Shown here one piece after another: positions 1-7,282 of a stretch of 15,308 bases of DNA. The stretch comes from Actinomycetota bacterium (GTDB taxonomy: Bacteria > Actinomycetota > Thermoleophilia > Solirubrobacterales > 70-9), in contig VAYL01000130.1 in assembly GCA_005884305.1 (NCBI GenBank), forward strand, positions 2,134-17,441, written 5' to 3'. The position numbers were made by a program, and so were the translations under genes. Numbering within the stretch: the first letter of the stretch is position 1; the number at the start of each line of letters is the position of its first letter. The notes beneath the pieces were generated by a model, which did no database searches, was not told the DNA's origin, and saw only the letters and a list, made by a program, of their open reading frames with translations.

Positions 1-1268
1 AAGGCCGCACGGATCGATTCACCAACGATCTCGACCAACCGCCGCAGGTCGGCCTTCGAGATCGAGAGCGGCGGCATCAGCACGATGACGTCCCCGAGAG
101 GACGAATGATCGCGCCGCGGCGACGCGCCTCGAGCACGACTCGGTGGCCGAGCCGCAGCGAGGGATGGTGGTCGCCGAGGTCGATTCCGGCCATGAAGCC
201 GCGGCCGCGCACCTCTGCGACCTCCGCCATTGCCGCCACCTCGTCGAGCGTCTCGCCCAGCAAGCGGATCTTCGGCTGCAGGCGCAGGAGCGTGTGCTCG
301 GACTGAAAGGCGTCGAGGTTGGCGAGGGCCGCCGCGCAGGCGAGCGGGCTGCCAGTGAAGGTGTGTCCGTGGAAGAACGTGCACGCGTCCTCGGCCGCCC
401 CGAGGAACCCGGCATACACGCGCTCGGTGGTCATCGTGGCCGCCAGTGGCATATAGCCGCCGGTCAGCCCCTTCCCGAGGCAGAGGAAGTCGGGCGCGAC
501 ACCCTCCTGCTCGCAGGCAAACATCGTGCCGGTGCGCCCGAGCCCGGTCGCGACCTCGTCGCAGATCAGGAAGACGTCGTGGCGGTCACAGAGCTCGCGC
601 ACCTGGCGCAGGTAGCCCGGCGGCTGCACCCGGATGCCCGCGGCGCCCTGGACGAGCGGCTCCACGATCACCGCCGCCACCTCCTCCGAGTGGAAGTCGA
701 GCACGCACTCGAGCTGCTCAGCGTCGCCGGGGTCGACGCGATGTGCCTCGAAGAGGAGCGGCGAATACATCGAGTGGAAGAGATCGATCCCGCCGACGGA
801 GACCGCGCCGAGCGTGTCGCCGTGGTACGCGTCGCGAAGCGAGACGAACGAGGTCCGCCGCGTGTGCTGGCCGCCGCGCTGCTGCCAGTATTGGAACGCC
901 ATCTTCAGCGCGACCTCGGTGGCCGTCGAGCCCGAGTCGGAGTAGAAGACGCGGTTCAGTCCGGGCGGCGCCAGATCAACCAGCCGCGCGGCCAACTCGG
1001 CGGCACTCCGGTGCGTCAATCCGAGCATCGTCGAGTGTGCGACCCGCTCGAGCTGGTCGTGCACGGCTTGGTCGATCAACGGGTGGCGGTGCCCATGGAC
1101 GTTGCACCACAGCGAGGAGACGCCGTCGATGTAGCGATTCCCCTCGGCGTCGATGAGGTCGGTGCCCTCGGCCCGCTCGATCACCAGTGGCTCCTCTCGA
1201 CACCAGTCGAGCTGTTGTGTGAACGGGTGCCAGAGGTGACGGTGGTCGAGGTCGCGAACCTTCGACAT
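1..1268 (-). CDS. bioA: Adenosylmethionine-8-amino-7-oxononanoate aminotransferase (BioA), C-terminus cut by window edge
   Basis: PLP-dependent class III aminotransferase that converts KAPA (8-amino-7-oxononanoate) to DAPA using S-adenosylmethionine as amino donor, in the cytosol. Reading from an ATG at 1268-1266, 422 codons stay open to the window edge, so only the last few residues and the stop are missing (E. coli BioA is 429 aa). Visible landmarks are an N-terminal HLWHPFTQ (11-18), the cofactor segment SDSGSTATEVALKMA (110-124), the PLP-aspartate motif DEVATGLGRTG (237-247) and the Schiff-base lysine in LCLGKGLTGGYMPL (K266). It lies last in the bioB-F-D-A cluster, 135 nt after bioD. No good Shine-Dalgarno is present; a TATGGT box ends 8 nt before the ATG, suggesting a separate leaderless transcript. 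Identification rests on motif recognition and the bio-gene context and is secure. Confidence 0.96.
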   Translation of the reverse strand, partial: MSKVRDLDHRHLWHPFTQQLDWCREEPLVIERAEGTDLIDAEGNRYIDGVSSLWCNVHGHRHPLIDQAVHDQLERVAHSTMLGLTHRSAAELAARLVDLAPPGLNRVFYSDSGSTATEVALKMAFQYWQQRGGQHTRRTSFVSLRDAYHGDTLGAVSVGGIDLFHSMYSPLLFEAHRVDPGDAEQLECVLDFHSEEVAAVIVEPLVQGAAGIRVQPPGYLRQVRELCDRHDVFLICDEVATGLGRTGTMFACEQEGVAPDFLCLGKGLTGGYMPLAATMTTERVYAGFLGAAEDACTFFHGHTFTGSPLACAAALANLDAFQSEHTLLRLQPKIRLLGETLDEVAAMAEVAEVRGRGFMAGIDLGDHHPSLRLGHRVVLEARRRGAIIRPLGDVIVLMPPLSISKADLRRLVEIVGESIRAA

Positions 1269-1276
1269 CGCGTCCG

Positions 1277-1282
1277 ACCATA
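1277..1282 (-). promoter_or_regulatory. Candidate -10 box (TATGGT) for leaderless bioA
   Basis: On the minus strand TATGGT is followed by 8 nt and then the bioA ATG. It fits the actinobacterial TANNNT -10 pattern, with transcription starting at or next to the start codon. No convincing -35 hexamer lies 16-18 nt upstream. Inference from spacing only. Confidence 0.45.
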
Positions 1283-1313
1283 GACCTCGCGGCGGCGGAA
1301 GCCGGCTCGGACC

Positions 1314-1326
1314 TGACCGCCGGTCA
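1314..1326. promoter_or_regulatory. Short palindrome upstream of bioA, possible operator
   Basis: TGACC-GCC-GGTCA is a perfect 5-3-5 inverted repeat in the 135-nt bioD-bioA gap, about 46-58 bp before the bioA start. Its geometry recalls the 5-3-5 operator described for the TetR-family biotin regulator BioQ in corynebacteria, although the half-sites differ. Short palindromes are common in GC-rich DNA, so this is weak. The rest of the 1269-1403 gap shows only the -10 candidate. Confidence 0.2.
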
Positions 1327-1403
1327 ACGCGCCGATATCGCGCACGGGCTGGCGGCGGCGTTTCCACCATCCCGAGTGGAGTCAGCCACGCGCACAGGGC
1401 CGC

Positions 1404-2063
1404 TTAGCCGCCTCCGGAGAGGCTGAGGGCAGGCCAGCTCCCGGGGTCGGCCAGGTCGATTAGGGGCAGGACCGCGATCCGCATCTGCCCGATGCGCTCG
1501 ATGGCTTCGCGATTCGACGTCTCGACCACGCCAGGTTCATTCGGCCAGGGCGTCAGCACGACCGCGGTGACTTCGAGCCCCACGGCACGCGCGCATTCGA
1601 CAGCCATGAGGGTGTGATTGATCGTCCCGAGCCCCGGCGCGGCGGCGATCACGATCGGAAGCGCCAGGTCCCGTGCCAGGTCGCGGACCAGGTAGCCGAG
1701 CGTCAGCGGGACCAGCACGCCTCCGACCCCCTCGCAGACCAGGAAGTCGGCGTCGTGGGCGGCCTCCCGGGCGGCGTCGAGCAGCCGCTCACGCTCGATG
1801 GTCTCACCGGCGAGCTCGGCGCCGAGATGCGGGGAAACGGGAGGGCCGTAGCGGTACGGCGCGATCTCGTCATCCGACTGGGACGAGCCGGCGGAACGGC
1901 GAAGCAGCGTGTGGTCCGGCTCACCGCCCTCATCCAGGCCGCTGACCGCGGGCTTGAACACCGCGACCCGCTCGCCGGCTGCCGCATGAGAGCGAGCGAT
2001 GACCGCCGCCACGACCGTCTTGCCGACCTCCGTGCCGGTGCCCGTGACGAAGACGCCGCGCAC
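1404..2063 (-). CDS. bioD: Dethiobiotin synthetase (BioD)
   Basis: ATP-dependent carboxylase that closes the ureido ring of dethiobiotin from DAPA and CO2. The protein is 219 aa, close to the 225 of E. coli BioD. It begins with the P-loop VTGTGTEVGKT (GTGTEVGKT at residues 8-16, lysine 15), has the FKPAVSG strand where BioD has its KPV substrate-lysine motif, and CEGVGGVLVPL, matching the family's VEGAGG segment. The start is a GTG whose first base is the last base of the bioF stop codon (TAGTG), so translation is probably coupled. The same frame stays open to 2285, but that upstream part is antisense-phase bioF sequence and would put the P-loop far from the N-terminus. Confidence 0.95.
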   Translation of the reverse strand: MRGVFVTGTGTEVGKTVVAAVIARSHAAAGERVAVFKPAVSGLDEGGEPDHTLLRRSAGSSQSDDEIAPYRYGPPVSPHLGAELAGETIERERLLDAAREAAHDADFLVCEGVGGVLVPLTLGYLVRDLARDLALPIVIAAAPGLGTINHTLMAVECARAVGLEVTAVVLTPWPNEPGVVETSNREAIERIGQMRIAVLPLIDLADPGSWPALSLSGGG

Positions 2064-3277
2064 TAAGCGGCTTCGCGCAGCACTTGCTGCGGGTGACCCG
2101 GCCCTGCGGTGGAGGTTCCAACGCCGAGCTCCGCCGCCGCGCCCGCGATCAGTCGCGCCGCAGCCCGCAGGTCGTTTGCGCCGTGGTTCGCCATGACCGA
2201 GAGGCGCAGCCGTGACGTCCCCTCGGGAACGGTCGGCGGCCGGATCGCCTGGGCGAACACCCGCCCGTCGAGCGCCCGCTCGCATAGCGCCATCGCGAGC
2301 TCCGCATCGCCGACGACGATCGGAACGATCTGGGTGCGCGAAGGCCCGGCCTGAAGGCCGTTCTCCGCGAGCGCCTCGCGCAGGGTGGCGCCGTTGAGCC
2401 GCAGGTGTTCGACCATTCCGGGCTGGCTCTCGAGGATCGCCAGTGCCGCAATCGCGGCCCCAACCGCCGGCGGCGGCAGCGCGGTCGAGAAGATGAACGG
2501 CCGCGCCACGTTCGTGAGCAGGTCAACGATCTCCGCGCTTGCACACACGTAAGCGCCGTAGCTCCCCAGCGTCTTGCCCAGCGTGCCGACGACCAGGTCG
2601 ACCTCGCCCCCGAGCCCCGCCTCGGCCACCGCGCCACGCCCGTCCGGGCCCAGGGAGCCGATCGCGTGCGCCTCGTCGACCAGCACCCGGCAGCCGTTGC
2701 GGTGTGCGAGCTCGGTGAGCTCAGCGATCGGCGCGACGTCGCCGTCCATGGAGAAGATCGCGTCGGTGACGATGAGCGCCCCGCGGTGGCCGGCCTTGCG
2801 CAGACCCCAGGCCAGGTGATCGAGATCGCAGTGGTGGTAGACGAACCGCTCGGCGCGCGAGATGCGGCACCCGTCGATGAGGCTCGCGTGGTTCAGCTCG
2901 TCGGAGAAGACGACCTGGCCGCGACCGACGAGCGCGGAGACGGTCCCCAGGTTCGCGAGGTACCCGGAGCCGAAGAGCAGCGCGCGCTCATATCCGGCGA
3001 AGTCGGCGAGGCGCCGCTCGAGCCGGTCGTGGATCGACATGTTTCCCGAGATCAGGCGCGACGCGCCCGCCCCGGCGCCGAAGCGCTCGGCCGCATCCGC
3101 CGCCGCCTGGCGCACGCGCGGGTGGTCGGCGAGGCCGAGGTAATTGTTGGAGCAGAGCAGCAGAACCTCGGCTCCGTCGAGGGTGACCCGCGGGCCCTGC
3201 GGGCTCTCGATCAGGCGCAGCCGGCGGTACAACCCCGCATCTCGGAGGTCGTCGAGACGGTCAGCGACATCTCGCAT
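2063..3277 (-). CDS. bioF: 8-amino-7-oxononanoate synthase (BioF)
   Basis: PLP-dependent alpha-oxoamine synthase that condenses a pimeloyl thioester with L-alanine to give KAPA, the first step of the biotin ring assembly. The 404-aa product has CSNNYLGLADHP (42-53), GAGASRLISGN (69-79), FSDELNHASLIDG (124-136), the aspartate motif VDEAHAIGSLG (200-210) and the PLP lysine in VGTLGKTLGSYGAY (K235). Length is slightly above the 384 aa of E. coli BioF, mostly in a C-terminal tail after residue 385. The start lies 7 nt after the bioB stop, and the stop overlaps the bioD start by one base, so the three genes form a tight operon. A related family member such as Kbl (glycine acetyltransferase) is excluded mainly by the bio context. 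Confidence 0.95.
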   Translation of the reverse strand: MRDVADRLDDLRDAGLYRRLRLIESPQGPRVTLDGAEVLLLCSNNYLGLADHPRVRQAAADAAERFGAGAGASRLISGNMSIHDRLERRLADFAGYERALLFGSGYLANLGTVSALVGRGQVVFSDELNHASLIDGCRISRAERFVYHHCDLDHLAWGLRKAGHRGALIVTDAIFSMDGDVAPIAELTELAHRNGCRVLVDEAHAIGSLGPDGRGAVAEAGLGGEVDLVVGTLGKTLGSYGAYVCASAEIVDLLTNVARPFIFSTALPPPAVGAAIAALAILESQPGMVEHLRLNGATLREALAENGLQAGPSRTQIVPIVVGDAELAMALCERALDGRVFAQAIRPPTVPEGTSRLRLSVMANHGANDLRAAARLIAGAAAELGVGTSTAGPGHPQQVLREAA

Positions 3278-3284
3278 TGCGCGG

Positions 3285-4445
3285 TCAGTCGCCCCAGCCG
3301 GCGGGCTGAGCGGCGGCGGCCTCGTCAGCCTTCGGGTACGGCGGAGGCGTTTGCTTCTTCTTGATGACCCGAAGTTGCGTCGAGGGATCCCAGAACGGGG
3401 CCTCGGCCTGGCTGTCGATTAGATCGTCGACGGGGGTATTCGGCGCCTCTCCGTCGAGCCAGCCGGAGCGGTTGTCGGGTCGCGGATTGGCGCCGTTGTC
3501 GGGCTGGCGGGCGACGTTCAGGCCCAGGTCCTCGAACATCGCGCGATCGTCGGCGGGCTCGGCGCCGAGGGTCGTCAGGAAGTTCCCCATCATCACGCCG
3601 TTCAGCCCCGCCTTGACCGCCAGCGGCTGGAGGTCCTCCAGGTTCTCGACCCGCCCGCCGCACAACCGGAAGAGGGCATCGGGCAGGATCAGGCGGAAGA
3701 TCGCGACCCACTTGACGACCTCCCACGGGTCCATCAACGGGCGGTCGCCGAACTTGGTGCCGGCGCGGGGGTTCAGGAGGTTGATCGGAACCGAGGTGGG
3801 ATCGATCTCGGCCAGCTCGAAGGCCATCTCGACCCGTTGGCGCGGTGTCTCGCCGAGGTTGAGGATGCCGCCGACGCAGCTCTCCAGGCCCGCCTCCCTG
3901 ACCGCGTCGATGGTGCGGATGCGGCCCTCGTAGCGGACGGTCGTCGATACCTCCGGGTAGTGGGACCGCGCCGTCTCGACGTTGTGGTGAACGCGCTGGA
4001 CGCCCGCGTCGGCGAGCTGCTTCGCCCGGTCGGCGGACATGTGGCCGATCGAGACGCAACGCTTGAGGTTGGTGTTCTCGGAGACCAGGCGGGCGCCCTC
4101 GAGGATCTTCTGGAAGTCGCGCCGCGAGAGCCCCTGACCCTGCGTGACCATGCAGAAGCGGTGCGCGCCGGCGGCCTCGGCCGCCTTCGCGTGCTCGAGG
4201 ATCTGATCCGGCTCCATCATCGCGTGCATCGGGGTGTCCGCCTCGGCGTAGCGCGACTGGGCGCAGAACCCGCAGTCCTCGGCGCAGCCGCCCGACTTCG
4301 CGTTGACGAGCGAGCACATGTCGGTCGAGTCGCCGAAGCGCTCGGTGCGCACCTCCCAGGCGCGCTCCACGAGAGCCGTGATCTCCTCATGGCCGGAGAT
4401 CTCGGCGAGCTCCATCGCCTCCTCGAAGGTGATCAGTGGCGGCAT
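3285..4445 (-). CDS. bioB: Biotin synthase (BioB) with a long C-terminal tail
   Basis: Radical SAM enzyme that inserts sulfur into dethiobiotin. The product is 386 aa, longer than E. coli BioB (346). The radical SAM cluster motif is C54-x3-C58-x2-C61 (GGCAEDCGFCAQS). The auxiliary [2Fe-2S] ligand set of E. coli BioB (C97, C128, C188, R260) appears as C98, C130, C190 and R260. An extra cysteine, C262, follows R260 in FRLCGGR, where E. coli has Ser. VHHNVETA (152-159) matches the YNHNLDT region. Residues from about 315 form a low-complexity, cysteine-free tail that includes FWDPSTQLRVIKKK. The gene is first in the cluster and divergent from the GH3 gene. No Shine-Dalgarno or TANNNT box is well placed for this ATG, but LITFEEAMEL is a normal BioB N-terminus. 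Confidence 0.96.
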   Translation of the reverse strand: MPPLITFEEAMELAEISGHEEITALVERAWEVRTERFGDSTDMCSLVNAKSGGCAEDCGFCAQSRYAEADTPMHAMMEPDQILEHAKAAEAAGAHRFCMVTQGQGLSRRDFQKILEGARLVSENTNLKRCVSIGHMSADRAKQLADAGVQRVHHNVETARSHYPEVSTTVRYEGRIRTIDAVREAGLESCVGGILNLGETPRQRVEMAFELAEIDPTSVPINLLNPRAGTKFGDRPLMDPWEVVKWVAIFRLILPDALFRLCGGRVENLEDLQPLAVKAGLNGVMMGNFLTTLGAEPADDRAMFEDLGLNVARQPDNGANPRPDNRSGWLDGEAPNTPVDDLIDSQAEAPFWDPSTQLRVIKKKQTPPPYPKADEAAAAQPAGWGD

Positions 4446-4549
4446 CGCGGTGCGCTGGATCGTGGGAGGTGCCCGTGGGCAGGCGTGACCGGCACGCGCA
4501 AAGGCTAGGAATCGCCTCGGACGGCGCTTGTGCGTAGCATCAGCGATCC
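4446..4549. promoter_or_regulatory. Divergent intergenic region between bioB and the GH3 gene
   Basis: A 104-nt gap that must hold both promoters. On the plus strand TAGCAT (4535-4540) ends 9 nt before the GTG at 4550, the spacing expected for a leaderless transcript. On the minus strand TAGCCT (4507-4502) could be a -10 for bioB with a roughly 50-nt leader. A perfect inverted repeat, GCGTG-ACCGG-CACGC (4483-4497), would lie over that bioB start point, a typical repressor position. No good -35 hexamers are visible. All of this is inference from short matches. Confidence 0.3.
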
Positions 4550-5662
4550 GTGCCGGGGAAGCTGACGTTCTGGAGGCGCCGCATCACCGCGCTCCTCGTG
4601 GTAGCGGGGATTGCCGTTGCCATCTGGGTCGCGCTCGCGGACGGGACGACGAAGCAGCGCCACTCACGGGCGGACGGCCTCTCGACGGCGGAGCTCGCCG
4701 GGCAGCGCCTGATCACCGGTTTCCACGGCGGCAGCCCGCCGCATCAGGTCAAGCGCCTGATCGGCCAGGGCAGGCTGGCCGGAGTGATCCTCTTCGACGA
4801 CAATCTGGGGTCGACCCGTCACAACCGGCGGCTCATCCGCAGGCTTCAGGCGATCAAGCGCCCGCAGGGACTGCGCAACCCGCTGCTCATCATGATCGAC
4901 CAGGAGGGCGGGCTCGTGAAGCGCCTATCGGGGCCCCCCAACGCTTCGGCGGAGGAGATGGGCCAGCGCGGCAGGCGCTACAGCCGCCGTCAGGGGGTCA
5001 GGACCGCCGAGAACCTGAAGGGCGTAGGGATCAACGTGAACCTGGCGCCCGTCCTCGATGTTGGGCGGCCCGGAAGCGCGATCACCGCGGAACACCGCAG
5101 CTTCGGCTCGAGGCCGGAGCGCGTCATCCGGACGGCGATCCCCTTTGCGACCGGCATGCAGGACCACGGAGTGGCCGCCACCGGCAAGCACTTCCCCGGC
5201 CTCGGGGCGGCGAAGGGGAACACCGACAACGGGGTACAGAAGATCCACCTGCCACGAGCGAAGCTCCGACGTGTCGATGAGAAGCCGTACGGGCCGTTCT
5301 CGAGCGACGGGGGCGACATGGTGATGATCAGCACCGCGGTCTACACCGACTTCTCTCATCGACCGGCGATCGCGACCAAGCGCATCGCGACCGGTGAGCT
5401 CCGGCGGCGCGTCGGATTCAAGGGGGTCTCGGTCACCGACGCCCTCGAGACGCCGTCGGTCAACCATTTCGACGGCGCGGTGTCGGTCGGGGTCGACGCA
5501 GCCAAGGCCGGAACCGACCTCCTTCTGTACACGCGCAAGGGCCACGCCGCCCGCGCCTGGCATGAGCTGCAGGGCCGGCTCGCGGCGGGGAAGCTGAATC
5601 GCCCCGCGTTCGAGCGCTCCGTCAATCGCGTGCTCAGCCTGAGTGCGAAGTTGGGCGGCTAG
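4550..5662 (+). CDS. Membrane-anchored glycoside hydrolase family 3 (NagZ-like) protein
   Basis: Family 3 TIM-barrel protein, 370 aa, related to beta-N-acetylglucosaminidases that trim peptidoglycan. A basic start followed by a hydrophobic stretch (about 12-30) gives a signal anchor without a lipobox cysteine, so the domain should face outside. GH3 landmarks are GVILFDDN (78-85), LIMIDQEGGLVKRL (113-126), INVNLAPVLDV (161-171) and KHFPGLG (213-219). The nucleophile should be D297 in VSVTDALET. The NagZ acid/base loop, normally KHFPGHG followed by Asp-Ser-His, reads KHFPGLG then NTDNG (224-228), so the catalytic His is not evident. It may be inactive or use another acid/base. The GTG start has no Shine-Dalgarno but a TANNNT box 9 nt upstream. 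Its stop interlocks with that of the convergent GerW gene. Confidence 0.88.
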   Translation: MPGKLTFWRRRITALLVVAGIAVAIWVALADGTTKQRHSRADGLSTAELAGQRLITGFHGGSPPHQVKRLIGQGRLAGVILFDDNLGSTRHNRRLIRRLQAIKRPQGLRNPLLIMIDQEGGLVKRLSGPPNASAEEMGQRGRRYSRRQGVRTAENLKGVGINVNLAPVLDVGRPGSAITAEHRSFGSRPERVIRTAIPFATGMQDHGVAATGKHFPGLGAAKGNTDNGVQKIHLPRAKLRRVDEKPYGPFSSDGGDMVMISTAVYTDFSHRPAIATKRIATGELRRRVGFKGVSVTDALETPSVNHFDGAVSVGVDAAKAGTDLLLYTRKGHAARAWHELQGRLAAGKLNRPAFERSVNRVLSLSAKLGG

Positions 5663-6135
5663 CCGGACGCGCGCCTCAACGCCCGAAAGCCGATTCCCGC
5701 AGGCTTGAGCAGCAGCCACTTGACGCCGGCTCGGCCGGCTCGTGGTCGGCGCATCCGTCCCACGCGGAACGCGACCGCTGCCGAAAGTCCACAGGCCACG
5801 GCGCCCGCGGCCACAGCGGCTGCGGCGATCTGCGCGCGGTTGTGAAGGCGGCGGAATCGAGCCTCTCCCGCGCGTAGCTCGATGTAGCCAACCGGCGAAA
5901 CGAACATCCCTCCGCCGCCGCCCGCTCCTTGCTCCCCGTCGCGACCGCCGCTTCCCCCGCCGAATCCCCACCTGGCCCTGGCGACGGGGATCACCGTTAC
6001 TTCCTGCTCCTCTACTGGCTCGCCGAAGACGGCCGACGCTCGCGCTGCTGCCCCAAGCCTCTCGGCCAAGCGCTCGGTGAATCCATCCCGGATCGCGACG
6101 CGGTCCGCCTCCTCCCTTGCGTCAGCTTCGCTCAC
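5659..6135 (-). CDS. GerW/YtfJ-family protein with C-terminal membrane segment
   Basis: Small protein of 158 aa with the GerW (Spore_YtfJ) layout. A helical N-terminus leads to VFGEPVEEQEVTVIPVARARWGF (36-58), a glycine-rich loop (59-76), and FVSPVGYIEL (78-87). A hydrophobic segment (about 103-125) and a basic tail follow, so it is probably membrane-anchored at its C-terminus. In Bacillus the family is needed for normal germination of spores, but homologues occur in many non-sporulating actinobacteria, where their role is unknown. The GTG start is supported by GGAGG 7 nt upstream. The gene lies 91 nt downstream of the crotonase gene on the same strand. Its stop overlaps the convergent GH3 stop within the palindrome CTAG. 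Confidence 0.85.
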   Translation of the reverse strand: MSEADAREEADRVAIRDGFTERLAERLGAAARASAVFGEPVEEQEVTVIPVARARWGFGGGSGGRDGEQGAGGGGGMFVSPVGYIELRAGEARFRRLHNRAQIAAAAVAAGAVACGLSAAVAFRVGRMRRPRAGRAGVKWLLLKPAGIGFRALRRASG

Positions 6136-6142
6136 GTGTCGC

Positions 6143-6147
6143 CCTCC
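6143..6147 (-). promoter_or_regulatory. Shine-Dalgarno (GGAGG) fixing the GTG start of the GerW-family gene
   Basis: GGAGG on the minus strand lies 7 nt before the GTG at 6135, which supports this start. A possible -10, TATGTT, lies a little further upstream in the same 91-nt gap (6136-6226), but it has no matching -35. Confidence 0.6.
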
Positions 6148-6226
6148 AAGTCGGTCCCGCCGAGGCGGAACATACCACCGTCTTCGAGCATGGATGGCGG
6201 TCCTAAGCGCTCGCTCAAACCGTGCT

Positions 6227-7057
6227 TCAGCGACCGCGCCACTCTGGACGGCGCTTTTCGGCGAACGCTCTGATCCCCTCGCGGAAGTCCTCCGACTCGA
6301 AGCAGGACCGCCGGAGCTCGATCAGCTCCTCTTCCTGTTCCGGCGTGAGGCGCGGGTAGGAGTTGAGCGTCTCGATGGCGCGCTTGTTCCCCCGGGCGCT
6401 GAGCGGCGCGCCCTCCGCGATCTCGGCGGCCAGGGACACCGCCTCGTCCGGCAAGCGCTCCTCCGGCACGGTGTCGTTGATGAGCCCGATCGCCATCGCT
6501 CTCGGTGCGCTGATGTTGCGGCCCGTCAGAAACAGCTCCTTGGTTCGGGCGTAGCCGACCACGTCGATGAACTTCTGCAGGCCGGTGTGGCTGTAGATCA
6601 GACCGAGCCTCGCCGGCGGCATCCCCAGCTTGGCGCTGACCGTGGCCAGGCGCAGGTCGCAGCGGATCGCGAGCTCGAGGCCCCCGCCCAGGCAATGGCC
6701 GTTGATAGCCGCGAGTGTGGGGTACGGATGGGCGCTGACGGCCTCCATCGCGGCGTGGAACGGGTGCGCGACGAGCGCCTCCGCCTCGGTCGAGAAGGTC
6801 TCGTCCGGGATGTCGCCGATGTCGTACCCGGCGGAGAAGATCTCGCCCTCGCCCGTGATCACGACGCAGCGGATTTCGATCCCGCGGTTGAGCTGCGGCA
6901 TCATCTCGGCGAGCGCACCGAGGATGTCGTGATCGAGCGCGTTGCGCCGGGCCGGGTTTGAAATCGTCAGGCGAGCGACGGCTGGCGCCGGATAGTCGAG
7001 GACGATCTTCCCCCCGGCGAGCTCGGTGCGCTCGCCGCCGCCGGCATCGGAGGCCAT
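6227..7057 (-). CDS. Crotonase-fold protein, resembles methylmalonyl-CoA decarboxylase (ScpB/YgfG)
   Basis: Enoyl-CoA hydratase/isomerase superfamily member of 276 aa. The oxyanion-hole segment is FSAGYDIGDIP (74-84) and the second CoA-fold motif is GHCLGGGLELAIRCD (120-134). Of the two glutamates used by true hydratases, the first (E128) is present but the second is replaced by Ala (A149, in MPPARLG). From memory, the segments PARLGLIYSHTG (148-159), KELFLTG and the C-terminal SEDFREGIRAFAEKRRP look more like E. coli YgfG, whose active-site Tyr would match Y155. The YgfG His in AGHDI is Tyr here (Y78). Decarboxylase or another acyl-CoA activity is therefore likelier than hydration, but the substrate is unknown. 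It starts 4 nt after the biotinyl carrier stop, so the two are probably co-translated. Confidence 0.85.
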   Translation of the reverse strand: MASDAGGGERTELAGGKIVLDYPAPAVARLTISNPARRNALDHDILGALAEMMPQLNRGIEIRCVVITGEGEIFSAGYDIGDIPDETFSTEAEALVAHPFHAAMEAVSAHPYPTLAAINGHCLGGGLELAIRCDLRLATVSAKLGMPPARLGLIYSHTGLQKFIDVVGYARTKELFLTGRNISAPRAMAIGLINDTVPEERLPDEAVSLAAEIAEGAPLSARGNKRAIETLNSYPRLTPEQEEELIELRRSCFESEDFREGIRAFAEKRRPEWRGR

Positions 7058-7061
7058 CGGC

Positions 7062-7274
7062 CTATTCGAGGACGACGAGGACGTCGCCCTCCTGCACCGA
7101 CTGGCCCTCCTCGACGCGGATCTCCTTGACGGTGCCCGGGTCCTCGGCCTCGACGGGCATCTCCATCTTCATCGATTCGAGGATGACGACCGTGTCGCCC
7201 TCGTCGATCTCTTGGCCGGGCGAGACCTCGATCTTCCAGACCGTTCCCGTGATGTGCGCGGGTACATCGGGCAT
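7062..7274 (-). CDS. Biotinyl carrier domain protein (TB7.3-like BCCP)
   Basis: A stand-alone 70-residue biotinyl/lipoyl domain. The biotin attachment lysine is K36 in LESMKMEMP (32-40), flanked by mirror-image beta hairpins (VSPGQEIDEGDTV and VEEGQSVQEGDVL). The length matches the small biotinylated protein TB7.3 of mycobacteria. Such carriers serve acyl-CoA carboxylases or biotin-dependent decarboxylases; no carboxylase or transcarboxylase subunit is encoded in this window. It directly precedes the YgfG-like crotonase gene in a probable two-gene operon. No Shine-Dalgarno is evident, but a TATTCT box lies 8 nt before the ATG, consistent with a leaderless message. Biotin from the nearby bio cluster would be attached by a ligase encoded elsewhere. 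Confidence 0.92.
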   Translation of the reverse strand: MPDVPAHITGTVWKIEVSPGQEIDEGDTVVILESMKMEMPVEAEDPGTVKEIRVEEGQSVQEGDVLVVLE

Positions 7275-7282
7275 GGCGCGGC

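Noticed and set aside
144..1283. A 379-codon open frame on the plus strand across bioA.
   Set aside because: The minus strand encodes an uninterrupted BioA with all catalytic motifs; the plus frame has shadow composition and no recognisable domain.
4465..4537. A GGAGGTG Shine-Dalgarno-like site followed by GTG and about 20 codons in the divergent bioB/GH3 gap.
   Set aside because: No promoter lies upstream of it except in bioB coding sequence, and the short frame has no further support.
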